A DNA stretch of 56,720 bases from a virus: the IMG/VR virus record IMGVR_UViG_3300045911_000181, positions 1 through 56,720 of that record. One strand, written 5' to 3'. The first letter of the stretch is position 1, and each line of letters opens with the position of its first letter. The position numbers and the translations under genes are program-made. Shown here in pieces: positions 29,791 through 38,602 of this stretch. The notes under the pieces were generated by a model that worked only from the letters and a program-made list of their open reading frames with translations, did not search any database and was not told the DNA's origin.

Positions 29791-30914
29791 GATTTTACGA
29801 CGGACGGATTCCTACAAGGTAGGACACTTCGGTCAGTATCCACCGGGAACGAAGATGATTCATTCCTAACGGGTACCATTCCCGCATGAGCATCGTTTCG
29901 ACGTAGTTGGTCAACCACGGAACAGCCTCATCCGTGTTTTCGATGGTCATGGTGGCGTCGCTCAGCCGCTACTGTCGCGACATCATTCTCAAGTACCTGA
30001 TCGAAACCGGAACCCCGGAAGAGATTTGGTTCAAGCTGCACGACTTCGGCGCGCGCGGCGCATCGTCCACCGAAACCGCTGAGATCGGCGGGGCCGCACA
30101 CTTGGTCAATTTCAAAGGCACCGACACGCTCGAAGCCATTGACTTCCTGTTCCAGTGGTACGACGCGAACTTCGAAGACTACCCGGCATTCAGTGTGGCC
30201 GCGTCGGAACACAGCACGATGACCACGTGGGGACAGAAAGGCGAACGCGATGCCTACGCCAATATGCTGGAGAAGTATCCCACCGGCATCGTCAGCGTCG
30301 TCAGCGATTCGTGGGACATCTTCAACGCCGTGGACAAGATTTGGGGACAGGAACTCAAGGACAAGGTGCTGAACCGTAACGGACGTGTTGTGATCCGGCC
30401 CGACTCCGGGGAAGTCATCCCGACCCTGATTGCCATTTTCCGGTCGCTGGAAGCCCGCTACGGCATGGAAACGAACGCGAAGGGGTACAAGGTCCTCCCG
30501 CCGCAAATCCGCGTCCTGCAAGGCGACGGCATCACTTCACTGACCATCGAACCGATCCTTCAGGCACTCAAGGCCGAAGGCTGGTCCGCTGACAACATCG
30601 TGTTCGGCATGGGCGGCGGTCTTCTTCAGAAGGTGGATCGCGATACGATGTCGATGGCTCTGAAATGCTCCCGTGCTTTGATCGGCGATGAAGAGATCGA
30701 TGTCTTCAAGGCCGCACGCGGCAAGGGATCGAAGCGCGGACGGCTGGCGCTGATCGCCAACGGCGACAGTTTCAGCACGGTGCGCATCGGCGAAGCGGAA
30801 ATCCCCGGCAACGTCATCAAGCCCATCTTCCTTGACGGCGACAGTCTGAACAAGCCGTCGATCTATGACATCCGCAAGCGTTCCACCCCGGCGCTACTTC
30901 GGGAAGCCGCGTGA
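29791..30914 (+). pseudogene. nadV-like: Nicotinamide phosphoribosyltransferase (NAMPT) gene, internally rearranged
   Basis: Frame 1 from 29791 gives TDSYKVGHFGQYPPGTKMIHS, the NAMPT N-terminus, then stops. From about 29950 the rest of the enzyme follows: VASLSRYCRDIILKYL, HDFGARGASSTETAEIG, SEHSTMTTWG, IRPDSGE, GMGGGLLQK and a normal C-terminus. Between them about 85 bases are inverted: read on the minus strand they encode IENTDEAVPWLTNYVETM and REWYP, the NAMPT piece that belongs just before VASLSR. About 100 residues are also missing. The gene cannot make a full enzyme as given; real rearrangement and misassembly are both possible. Confidence 0.85.
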
Positions 30915-30965
30915 ACAAGCGGGTCGTCGTCGGAGAGATTGCGGGTCTGTCGTGGGTCTGTGCGG

Positions 30966-31094
30966 ATGCGGCATGGGCCATCGGTGGATCATCTGAAGAT
31001 CGACAACACCGTTCTCATGACAGGGTTGTTTCTGACCGCGATTGTCTTCGGGGCCATCTTCGTCTACATGCAACTGAAGGACAAATCAAGTTGA
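30966..31094 (+). CDS. Small single-pass membrane protein
   Basis: Forty-two residues: MRHGPSVDHLKIDNTVLM, then a helix TGLFLTAIVFGAIFVYM and a short basic tail. Start uncertain (ATG 30966 or ATG 31017). The stop overlaps the TTG start of the next gene. It lies between NAMPT and an unknown gene and has no recognised family. Confidence 0.45.
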   Translation: MRHGPSVDHLKIDNTVLMTGLFLTAIVFGAIFVYMQLKDKSS

Positions 31095-31570
31095 GAAACA
31101 AACTCATCGATGTCGTTCGATTCGTGCGGCACTGCTTACCAAAGCGGTGCCGTCCGTTTTTTCAATGGATCGTATACCGGCTCCGTCGTCTTCATGAGAT
31201 TCGGTGCTACGGACTGGAACCCGGCTACCATGACGCCCGCGAACGTATATTGTACGGGTCGTTCGCGGCGCTGGTCGATTTCGTCGAACACGATTGCGCA
31301 TGGGAACATCAGCGGTCGGAAAATATGCCCGGTCGCCGGTCGGCAAAAGACGGATTGATCTATCTGGATTGGTGTGCCGGTCTGATGAATGATGGACCGC
31401 CGCATCAAGTTGAATGTGGCCGTATTGCCAAAGAACTGTACCTATGGTGGACCGTCACCCGCCCGGCCCGGCCTGATATCGAAACGGCGGAACAGGAAGT
31501 CGCTTACGACATGGAAGACGAAGCGATGTTGAATCGACTGATGAGTATCCGCATGGATCTATGGACTTGA
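31091..31570 (+). CDS. Hypothetical phage protein
   Basis: About 159 residues from a TTG that overlaps the preceding stop (TTGA). RPFFQWIVYRLRRLHEIRCYGLEPGYHDARERILYGSFAALVDFVE follows a pattern recalled from other phage proteins (RYH...GYxDxxxxML...F..LVDFVE). The second half is helical and acidic. No membrane segment. An in-frame extension upstream to 30911 is open but looks non-coding. Confidence 0.6.
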   Translation: MRNKLIDVVRFVRHCLPKRCRPFFQWIVYRLRRLHEIRCYGLEPGYHDARERILYGSFAALVDFVEHDCAWEHQRSENMPGRRSAKDGLIYLDWCAGLMNDGPPHQVECGRIAKELYLWWTVTRPARPDIETAEQEVAYDMEDEAMLNRLMSIRMDLWT

Positions 31571-31591
31571 GTGGTGTCTAACTAGTTTGTG

Positions 31592-31828
31592 ATGTCGCAC
31601 AACCTAGAGCAAGAAATCGATTCCACACTCAAGAATTTCAAATTCCACATCGGTACGGTGGACTTCCAAGACGGGGCCGGTTATCAAGTAGTTGTATACT
31701 TGGCCGAAAAGAATCTGGCATTGTGTTTGTCGCCGGAAGGTGCGCGCGACATGGCCTATGCGCTGACGCGCTGTGCGGATGAATTGCAGCCGCCGATGAT
31801 TGAACTGGATGATACGGACGTGGACTGA
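31592..31828 (+). CDS. Hypothetical protein
   Basis: Seventy-eight residues (MSHNLEQEIDSTLKNFKF). A beta-strand-rich centre (GYQVVVYLAEKNLALCLSPEG) is followed by a helix (ARDMAYALTRCADEL) and an acidic end. Its stop overlaps the Nudix start (TGATG), so the two are co-translated. No recognised family. Confidence 0.6.
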   Translation: MSHNLEQEIDSTLKNFKFHIGTVDFQDGAGYQVVVYLAEKNLALCLSPEGARDMAYALTRCADELQPPMIELDDTDVD

Positions 31829-32301
31829 TGCCGTCTTTCAGCACCATTACGAAACAGCCGAATGAAGCCGCTGGCGTTCTTCCCATTTGCGTGAAGACAC
31901 AGCGGATGTGTTTTCTTTGGCGCGCGCCGGGATCTGACTTTGGAAACGTTTGGGGACTGCCCGGCGGCGGTATGGATGAGGGTGAGACACCGGAGCAATC
32001 AGCGCGCCGGGAGTTGGTCGAAGAGACGGGCTACGAAGGGCCGGTCAAACTGATCCCTTCTTACGTCTACGAATCCGAAAAACTCATCTTTCACAACTTC
32101 ATTGGATTGGTGCCAGAAGAATTCTCGTTTCATCCAAAGGACTTCGAGTTCGCGCAAGAACACACGCGAATGGAGTGGATGTCATGGATTCAGTTCTGTG
32201 CCCGGCTGGACGCGAACATCAAGAACTTCCATCCCGGCATCGTTGAGTTCTTCTTCCATCATCAGGACGACATCAAGAAGCACATCCGTTATCAAGGTTG
32301 A
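31828..32301 (+). CDS. Nudix hydrolase
   Basis: A 157-residue Nudix protein with a canonical box, GGGMDEGETPEQSARRELVE followed by ETGY, near residues 50-72. It cleaves nucleoside diphosphates linked to another moiety; candidates include ADP-ribose, NAD(H), oxidised dNTPs and capped RNA. The neighbouring NAD-related genes make ADP-ribose or NAD plausible, but nothing fixes the substrate. A promoter follows within its last bases. Confidence 0.9.
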   Translation: MPSFSTITKQPNEAAGVLPICVKTQRMCFLWRAPGSDFGNVWGLPGGGMDEGETPEQSARRELVEETGYEGPVKLIPSYVYESEKLIFHNFIGLVPEEFSFHPKDFEFAQEHTRMEWMSWIQFCARLDANIKNFHPGIVEFFFHHQDDIKKHIRYQG

Positions 32302-32326
32302 CATATAGGTGACGGGTGTGTCATCA
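32298..32326 (+). promoter_or_regulatory. TTGACATATAGGT element, weak -10
   Basis: TTGACA with conserved TATAGGT flank at 32298, directly at the end of the Nudix gene. At 17 bases the -10 would be TCATCA, a poor match. The next ATG is at 32337. The conserved -35 flank makes a regulated promoter likely. Confidence 0.5.
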
Positions 32327-32336
32327 TGGTAGTTCT

Positions 32337-32585
32337 ATGAAGGAATTCTGGCTCAATGGGCGCAAAGTCGCCTTTACCACGTCGTATACACCCGGCTTCG
32401 GATTCGCCAAGGTCGGAGACGTACAAGTCATGGAAGAGCATTCCATTGGCGTTGGTGATGATGATCCGCCCACTGCGATCCGATATAAACACACGGCGTC
32501 GTTCATCATCATGGGCGATGCTGTTTCGTATTTGCGCGGGAAGTATCCGGCGGCGGATGAACGGCTGGCGGGAAAGGCCGCGTAA
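32337..32585 (+). CDS. Hypothetical protein
   Basis: Eighty-two residues (MKEFWLNGRKVAFTTSYTPG). The first part is beta-type, with VGDVQVMEEHSIGVGDDDPP; the end is a helix with YLRGKYPAADERLAGKAA. Start at the ATG after a promoter element. The stop overlaps the next start (TAATG). No family recognised. Confidence 0.6.
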   Translation: MKEFWLNGRKVAFTTSYTPGFGFAKVGDVQVMEEHSIGVGDDDPPTAIRYKHTASFIIMGDAVSYLRGKYPAADERLAGKAA

Positions 32586-32761
32586 TGGCGAAACGGCTGG
32601 AAGAGCAGTTAGCTATTTGTGAGCGGGACATGTCCCGGCTCTTGTCAATGGAAGATCGCCGGTGGGTGCGGACCACGTTCGCGCTCATTGACGGAAAGAT
32701 CACGTCGCTGAAGAAAAGAATCGCGGCGCGGGAGAGAAGGAAACATGGCAAAGTCGCGTAG
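32585..32761 (+). CDS. Small basic helical protein
   Basis: Fifty-eight residues: MAKRLEEQLAICERDMSRLL, then WVRTTFALIDGKITSLKKRI and a basic end. Almost wholly helical with coiled-coil spacing; could bind nucleic acid. Overlaps both neighbours by a few bases. Too short to classify. Confidence 0.5.
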   Translation: MAKRLEEQLAICERDMSRLLSMEDRRWVRTTFALIDGKITSLKKRIAARERRKHGKVA

Positions 32762-33410
32762 CCAGTCGAACGGCAAGCTGATCGATACATGGTGGTACGA
32801 ATACAGCGGCATCCCGGCACATCAAAGCGACGACCCGGAAGCGGAACCTGAAGTCAAGCCGATCAAGGTTCCGATCAAGGTCTACATCCTCAAGAAGTTC
32901 AAAGGGGACACGCCGCCGCTGGCGACGAAGGAAGTCTGGTTCGAAGTGACGTGTGAGAACCCGGAGTTCTCTTTCACCGGCCCGGACATCGAATCGCTCC
33001 GGGCGACGATGTGGGGCGAACTGGACGATCACTATAAGGTCGGGTGGGAAGAGTACTACCTTGTCAGTATCGATCACCGCGCGCCCTATGAAGGCATGGG
33101 GACTGGACTGTCGTTCGGTTATGAGACGGTGTGGAAGGGCACCGCGTTCGACGGCACCCTGTTGCTGAAGCAATATCGCTACGGTCGTGGAGAAGTGATT
33201 GAACCGTGGCCGGGTGAGTTCAAAGACAAACGGGGAAATGTGACAGCATGCATTCCGGCGAACAAGGTCAACCGGGCGGCGCTCGAAGAGTTCACGAAGC
33301 GGATTGACATTCTCCGGGAGAAGCTGGTCGATCTGGTCCGCCCGGAGAAAATCGACCAGACGTTGCTAACGCTGTCCACCAACAAGCTGTTGCCGTCCGG
33401 CGACGACTAG
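32745..33410 (+). CDS. Hypothetical protein
   Basis: A 221-residue soluble protein (MAKSRSQSNGKLIDTWWYEY). An N-terminal beta region with PIKVPIKVYILKKFKG and VWFEVTCENPEFSFTG is followed by a middle containing EEYYLVSIDH and a C-terminal helix (RAALEEFTKRIDILREKL). AGAGAAGGAAAC precedes the ATG. It converges with the leftward phosphatase gene. No family recognised. Confidence 0.65.
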   Translation: MAKSRSQSNGKLIDTWWYEYSGIPAHQSDDPEAEPEVKPIKVPIKVYILKKFKGDTPPLATKEVWFEVTCENPEFSFTGPDIESLRATMWGELDDHYKVGWEEYYLVSIDHRAPYEGMGTGLSFGYETVWKGTAFDGTLLLKQYRYGRGEVIEPWPGEFKDKRGNVTACIPANKVNRAALEEFTKRIDILREKLVDLVRPEKIDQTLLTLSTNKLLPSGDD

Positions 33411-33955
33411 GCCGGAAGCGTTCCAATCTCACTCCAAACAGCGGCATATTCCATTGAGATTTTGCCTTCTTTGATGGAATTCATGATGTGAATGGTCGCT
33501 TCGGGGTTGTTTTTGTGATAGACAGCAACCCCGCCCGCGCGCGACCATTCACGCACGTTGTTTTGATTGTCGTCGATCAGGATGTTCCGCGTTCCGTCCA
33601 GATTGCGGGCGAAGTGGAATTTGTCTTCCCGCATACAGACTTTGACCTTCCAGTCAGGAATTTGCAATTCCCGCCGGACCCATTCGAGTTTGCCGATGAT
33701 AGTGGATTGCATGACCTCTTTGTTGTAGGCGCTTAAGATCCACGGATTCATCGAACTGATCGCGTCCCACAGTTCTTTCCCGCCGGGTTGCCATTCCATG
33801 TGCGCCCAAAAATCGGTGTCGTATTCGATCATCTTCCAGTGGTGGTCTTCAATGTCGTACCATCCCGAACCGTCCGGTTTGAACCCCCACTTGTCGCATG
33901 CTCGTTTATCGAAGTAGCAAAGCACTCCGTCCATGTCGCAGTAAATTCGTGTCAT
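33407..33955 (-). CDS. HAD-family phosphatase, 5'(3')-deoxyribonucleotidase-like
   Basis: A 182-residue HAD hydrolase. Motif I CDMDGVLCYFD lies at residues 6-16, motif II is probably WILSAYNK and motif IV is ILIDDNQNNV. The layout matches phage and bacterial 5'(3')-deoxyribonucleotidases, which remove phosphate from dNMPs. It faces gp43, with 45 bases between the two divergent starts. Confidence 0.82.
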   Translation of the reverse strand: MTRIYCDMDGVLCYFDKRACDKWGFKPDGSGWYDIEDHHWKMIEYDTDFWAHMEWQPGGKELWDAISSMNPWILSAYNKEVMQSTIIGKLEWVRRELQIPDWKVKVCMREDKFHFARNLDGTRNILIDDNQNNVREWSRAGGVAVYHKNNPEATIHIMNSIKEGKISMEYAAVWSEIGTLPA

Positions 33956-34000
33956 CTGTTTCTAGTTTATGAGTGGTCAGGCTCACGGTAAATTGGAAAC

Positions 34001-36589
34001 GTGCAACCTTTCTATACATGGGTCGGACGGCATCGCGACGAAATTTTGGTGCGGGAAGTGAGGGATGGAGAGCGAAAGAATTTTCGAGTCAACCACAAGC
34101 CAACGCTCTATACACCCGCCCCGCCCGGCGAACCTTACGAACTGACCACGCTGGAAGGTCGCGGCGTCGTCCCTCTTCATTTTGACTCCATGAGTGCCGC
34201 CCGGCGACACATTCAGGAGTCAACGGGCGTTGATGGATACACGTTGTACGGCAACGACATGTATCAGTATGTTCACATCGCCGAAAACTATCCCGGTCAT
34301 GTTGAATACGATCCAAAACAGATCGTCATCGCCAACGTCGATATCGAAGTCGGGGCAAAGAATGGATTCCTGTCGGCTCTGAACACCGTGGATACACCGG
34401 AAGAAGTGACGGCTATCGTGTTGAAGCTGTCCAATGAGAACAAGTTCCGGGTGTTTGGTGTGAAAGAATTCATGCCGACCGAAGAGATCAATTACATTCA
34501 ATGTGATGACGAAGGCGACTTGCTCGAACAGTTCTTGGCCGCGTGGATTGAAACCTACCCGGACGGCATGACCGGCTGGAACATCACCGGCTACGATATC
34601 CCTTATCTGGTAAACCGGATCACCAAGCGACTCGATAAGAAACGCGCCGCCAAGCTGTCGCCTTTCGGTCAGATCCGTCAGATCACGTTGCGCCGGTTTG
34701 ATTCGGAGTACATCAGCTATTCCATCGCCGGTGTGAACAACCTTGACTACCGGGAACTGTATCGGAAGAATGTGCTGGAACCGCTGGAATCCTACCGGCT
34801 GGACTACGTGGCGGAAATTGAGTTGGGCGAACGCAAACTCGACTACTCCGAATACCGCAACCTGTGGCAGATGTACCAGAAGAACCACCAGAAGTTCATC
34901 GAATACAACGTGCATGACGTTCGCTTGGTGGATCGGCTGGAAGCGAAGAAGCGCATCATCGATCTGCAAATGCTGGTCGCCTATCGCTCGAAGGTCAACA
35001 TGGAAGACGTGATGAGCCAAGTCCGTACATGGGATGCTGCCATCTACAACCACCTTCGCGACAGGAACATTGTGGTGCCCTTCCGGGAAGTGGACGACAA
35101 GGATACACAGTACGAAGGGGCCTTCGTCAAAGAGCCGGTGCCCAAGCTGTACAAGTGGGTGGTCAGCTTCGACGTGAACTCCCTGTACCCGTCGTTGATC
35201 GCGGCATTGAACATCGGTGTCGAAACCAAGATTGACCGGGACATGTGGGAACCCGCGCAACGGAAAATCGTGGACAGCATGAACGCGCATCGCATGTTGC
35301 AAGGCCCGCCGGATTGGTCATTGTTCGAAGGATTGAACATTTCGATGGGATCGAACGGGGCGACCTATGACAAGGGCAAGAACTCCATTTTCACCACGAT
35401 GATTATTGAGTTGCTTGCGGCCCGTAAGGAATTCCGCAAGATCGCCGAATCGTCGGAAAAGGAACTCGAAGAGATCAAGCGCAAGCTGAAAGAGACGCCG
35501 GACGACCCGGAGTTGAAGCGGCGCTACACCGAACTGGACTACACGAAGAGTGAGTTCGACTTGAAACAGAAGATGACGAAGGTCCTGAACAACAGTCTCT
35601 ATGGATGTGTGGGAAACGAGTTTTTCCGGTTCTATGACACGGAGAACGCGGAAGCCATCACGGTCACCGGTCAGTTCGTGATTCAGTACGTGGAGCAGTC
35701 GTTGAATCGCTTCCTGAACAAGAGTTTCGGGACGGTGGATTTCAACTATGTCATCGCGGCGGACACGGACTCGAATTACATCAACCTTGAACCGATGGTC
35801 CAAAAGTATCTTCCGAATGAGAAGGACCCGAAGAAGATCGTTGACTACATTGACAAGGTTTGCAAGAAGATCATCGAACCGGAGATTGACCGGATCTTCG
35901 CGGAGATCCGCGACGTGTTCATCCACGGAAACGGCAACTACCTTGCCATGAAGAGGGAAGTCATCGCGGAGAAGGGCATCTGGACGAAGAAGAAGCGCTA
36001 TGTGCTGTCCATTTGGGACAAGGAAGGCATTCGGTACGACAAGCCCAAGCTGAAGTACACCGGACTGGAAATGAAGCGGTCGGACACGCCGAAGACGTGC
36101 CGGATCGCGATGATGAAGTGCTGTGAGTACATCATGCATGGGACGCAAGAGGAACTGTATGAGTACGTTCAGAAGTACTATCAGGAGTTCATGTCATTGC
36201 CGATTGAGGATATTGCAAAGCCCAAAGGCGTGAAAGAATTCAAAGAGAAGTACATGGACCCGCGCTCAGTGACGGCCCACGGTTGTCCGCAACATGTCCG
36301 CGCGGCACTGTGGCACAACCACTTGATTCAGGAAAAGGGACTGGAATCCATCTACCCGCCGATCCTCGAAGGGGACAAGATCAAGTTGGCCTATCTCAAG
36401 ATGCCCAATCCCACGGATCAGAATGTGATTGGGTTCGTTGGTAATCTCCCGCCCGAATTCGGGCTGGACAAGTATGTGGATCGGGAAGCCTTGTATGAGA
36501 AGAATTTCCTTGAACCCATGTCCCGGATCGCGGACGCGGCGGAATGGAAATTGGTCAAAAAAGCCAATATAGCTGACCTTTTTTCGTAG
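34001..36589 (+). CDS. 43: gp43 DNA polymerase (family B)
   Basis: An 862-residue family B polymerase (T4 gp43 is 898) with proofreading. Exonuclease motifs: ANVDIEVG (Exo I), TGWNITGYDIPYL (Exo II), YNVHDVRLVDRL (Exo III). Polymerase motifs: VSFDVNSLYPS near 390, KVLNNSLYG near 526 and AADTDSNY near 588. It uses a GTG start; TAAATT lies six bases upstream, the distance seen at the late promoters, but that may be chance. The C-terminus (IADLFS) ends in a hydrophobic tip suited to binding clamp gp45. UvsX follows. Confidence 0.97.
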   Translation: MQPFYTWVGRHRDEILVREVRDGERKNFRVNHKPTLYTPAPPGEPYELTTLEGRGVVPLHFDSMSAARRHIQESTGVDGYTLYGNDMYQYVHIAENYPGHVEYDPKQIVIANVDIEVGAKNGFLSALNTVDTPEEVTAIVLKLSNENKFRVFGVKEFMPTEEINYIQCDDEGDLLEQFLAAWIETYPDGMTGWNITGYDIPYLVNRITKRLDKKRAAKLSPFGQIRQITLRRFDSEYISYSIAGVNNLDYRELYRKNVLEPLESYRLDYVAEIELGERKLDYSEYRNLWQMYQKNHQKFIEYNVHDVRLVDRLEAKKRIIDLQMLVAYRSKVNMEDVMSQVRTWDAAIYNHLRDRNIVVPFREVDDKDTQYEGAFVKEPVPKLYKWVVSFDVNSLYPSLIAALNIGVETKIDRDMWEPAQRKIVDSMNAHRMLQGPPDWSLFEGLNISMGSNGATYDKGKNSIFTTMIIELLAARKEFRKIAESSEKELEEIKRKLKETPDDPELKRRYTELDYTKSEFDLKQKMTKVLNNSLYGCVGNEFFRFYDTENAEAITVTGQFVIQYVEQSLNRFLNKSFGTVDFNYVIAADTDSNYINLEPMVQKYLPNEKDPKKIVDYIDKVCKKIIEPEIDRIFAEIRDVFIHGNGNYLAMKREVIAEKGIWTKKKRYVLSIWDKEGIRYDKPKLKYTGLEMKRSDTPKTCRIAMMKCCEYIMHGTQEELYEYVQKYYQEFMSLPIEDIAKPKGVKEFKEKYMDPRSVTAHGCPQHVRAALWHNHLIQEKGLESIYPPILEGDKIKLAYLKMPNPTDQNVIGFVGNLPPEFGLDKYVDREALYEKNFLEPMSRIADAAEWKLVKKANIADLFS

Positions 36590-36688
36590 GGCGGTTATAT
36601 AGCGACCCGCTGATTTTTGAGGGTTCGGATGCTAAATGATTCCGAATTCCGATCAGCCGATTCAAGGCTACACTAGGAGACAAATCAC
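36590..36688 (+). promoter_or_regulatory. Leader region upstream of uvsX
   Basis: Ninety-nine bases without a gene. They contain GTTATATAGCGACC and TGCTAAATGATT, each one or two bases from the late TATAAATA element, and a strong ribosome site AGGAG before the uvsX ATG. Which, if either, is a promoter cannot be decided. Confidence 0.35.
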
Positions 36689-37912
36689 ATGGCAAAGAAG
36701 AAAGGAACTGAAGAAAACGAGCAACGCAAAGCCGACAAGAAAGCCAAGGCGAAGAAAGCCGCCGGGCTGTTTTCCAAGCTAGGCGAAATCATGAAGAACC
36801 CGCTTGCTGCCCCGGCAAGTGCTGAACATCACTCCGGGTTGACCAATGGGTTCATTGATACCGGATGCTATCTCTTGAACGCACTCATCAGCGGTTCGAT
36901 GCGTGGTGGCTTCCCCGGCAACCACATCACCGCGCTGGCGGGCGCGCCGTCCACCGGCAAGACCTATTTCGCATTGACAGCAGTCAAGCGCTTCCTCGAC
37001 AAGAACCCGGACGGCTACGTCCTGTATGTCGAAACGGAAGGCGCGGTCTACAAGGAAATGCTCGAAGAGTGGGACATCGACACGGAACGCTGTATCATCG
37101 TTCCGCTGAACACTGTCGAAGAACTCAAGCATCAGCTTTCCAACTTCATCGCGGCCTATCGCAAGGAAGACAACGCTGTGCCCTGTTTCGTCGTGCTCGA
37201 CTCCGCTGGCATGCTTTCGACGACTAAGGAAGTCACGGACGCCTTGGAAGGCAAACAGGCCCGTGACATGACCCGCGCACAACTCTTGCGCGGCGCTATG
37301 CGCATCCTGACCTATCCCTTGCGTCAGGCTCAAGTGCCTTTCCTGTTCACGAACCACACCTACGACGTGCCGGGCGCATACGTGCCGACGAAGAACATGG
37401 CGGGCGGCGATGGTCTGGTCTACGCCGCTTCGGTGGTGATCGAACTGGACAACCGGCGGCTGAAAGAAGGTCACAAGGACGTAGCGACCAAGGAATTCAC
37501 TGCGAAGGATGCGGTGGGTGGAGCGGCTGAAAAGAAGGCTAAGGATGTGGTCGCCAACATCGTCAAGGTGAAACTGAAGAAGGGCCGGTTCACGCGCGAC
37601 GGCAAGGAGATCGAAGTCTATCTGGATCACCGGCGCGGACTGTTGCCGTATTTCGGTTTGGTGGAGTTTGGTCTGAAGCACGGCATTTTGAAGAAGGAAG
37701 GCAACTATGTGCATTTCCCGACTGGTGCCAAGGGTTTTGTCAGCGCCATCAACACAAATCCCGAACAGTATTTCACCGATGAAGTGATGGCTAAACTGGA
37801 AGAAGCCTGTATCGCGGAGTTCACTTTCAAGGGTCGGCTGGCAAGGCCGGACGAAGTGGAAATCGAAGCGGTTGTGGGTGAAGAAGAAGAGGAAGCACCT
37901 GAAAATGAGTAA
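36689..37912 (+). CDS. uvsX: UvsX recombinase (RecA/Rad51 family)
   Basis: A 407-residue strand-exchange protein (T4 UvsX is 391). Basic N-terminal linker (KADKKAKAKKAAG); Walker A GAPSTGKT near residue 86; VLYVETEGA; Walker B CFVVLDSAGML near 170; PFLFTNHTYDV near 225 in the DNA-binding region; acidic C-terminus. With UvsY it drives recombination-dependent replication and repair. Strong AGGAG site. The next gene overlaps its stop. Confidence 0.96.
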   Translation: MAKKKGTEENEQRKADKKAKAKKAAGLFSKLGEIMKNPLAAPASAEHHSGLTNGFIDTGCYLLNALISGSMRGGFPGNHITALAGAPSTGKTYFALTAVKRFLDKNPDGYVLYVETEGAVYKEMLEEWDIDTERCIIVPLNTVEELKHQLSNFIAAYRKEDNAVPCFVVLDSAGMLSTTKEVTDALEGKQARDMTRAQLLRGAMRILTYPLRQAQVPFLFTNHTYDVPGAYVPTKNMAGGDGLVYAASVVIELDNRRLKEGHKDVATKEFTAKDAVGGAAEKKAKDVVANIVKVKLKKGRFTRDGKEIEVYLDHRRGLLPYFGLVEFGLKHGILKKEGNYVHFPTGAKGFVSAINTNPEQYFTDEVMAKLEEACIAEFTFKGRLARPDEVEIEAVVGEEEEEAPENE

Positions 37913-38303
37913 CGACCGCGCCTTTGAGAATTACGACGACGCTTACGAAGTCGTCGAACATCCTTCAATGGCGGCGGGTAACTACTGCATCCGGTTCCGG
38001 CAAGCACCATTTGCCGGAACCGTGATTGCACCAAAGACCTTCCATTTGACGGGTGTTGAAGGGACCGAAGAGATGAAGATGGATTTCGAATACGACATCC
38101 TCGAATCACCTACCGGCCCATCGGATGAATTGGAGAAAGACCAGACCTTCCAGCTACATGTTGGCCGGATCATTCTCAACCTGTACGAACGCACGATGGC
38201 AAATGTGCTAGAGCCGGGCGAAACAATCACGCATGATGATGGAACCGTCGAAGTCCAGTACGAAATCGGGGACGCGCGTCCGCATGGAGAAGTAGTTGAA
38301 TGA
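37905..38303 (+). CDS. Hypothetical protein in recombination/nucleotide cluster
   Basis: A 132-residue protein, MSNDRAFENYDDAYEVVE, overlapping the uvsX stop by eight bases. GNYCIRFRQAPFAGTVIAPK and MKMDFEYDILESP suggest an all-beta fold. It resembles short phage proteins I recall without known function. Overlaps the next gene by four bases, so uvsX through the MazG-like gene form one operon. Confidence 0.65.
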   Translation: MSNDRAFENYDDAYEVVEHPSMAAGNYCIRFRQAPFAGTVIAPKTFHLTGVEGTEEMKMDFEYDILESPTGPSDELEKDQTFQLHVGRIILNLYERTMANVLEPGETITHDDGTVEVQYEIGDARPHGEVVE

Positions 38304-38602
38304 CCCTCGAAGAATATCTGGAACGGCAACAAGTCTGGTCTGAAGCAACATTTGGTCCCGGCCAGCGCACGGGCGGGATCACCAAGCACATCGAAAAAGA
38401 GATCAATGAAGTGCGGGAGAATCCGCGCGACTTGTCCGAATGGATCGATGTGATGATTCTTGCTATGGATGGCTACTGGCGACATGGTGGAACCCCGGAA
38501 ACCCTGATGCGGGACCTGATCGCCAAGCAAGCGAAAAATATGAGTCGCCGATATGCGCCGCCCACATCGGAAGACGAACCATCGGAGCACATTCGCACAT
38601 GA
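38300..38602 (+). CDS. DUF550 (dATP/dGTP diphosphohydrolase N-terminal type) protein
   Basis: A 100-residue protein. VWSEATFGPGQRTGGITKHI, KEINEVRENPRDLSEWIDVM and MRDLIAKQAKNMSRRY fit the DUF550 domain, an all-alpha MazG-like pyrophosphohydrolase fold in which the E..E and EW.D residues bind metal. It probably hydrolyses a (d)NTP. It sits directly before a second MazG-like gene, overlapping by four bases; the two may form one nucleotide-sanitising complex. Confidence 0.8.
   Translation: MTLEEYLERQQVWSEATFGPGQRTGGITKHIEKEINEVRENPRDLSEWIDVMILAMDGYWRHGGTPETLMRDLIAKQAKNMSRRYAPPTSEDEPSEHIRT

Noticed and set aside
29907-30000. Start of NAMPT placed at 29907 to give a 335-residue frame
   Set aside because: Its first 17 residues come from the inverted segment and are not protein-like; the genuine N-terminus is at 29791.
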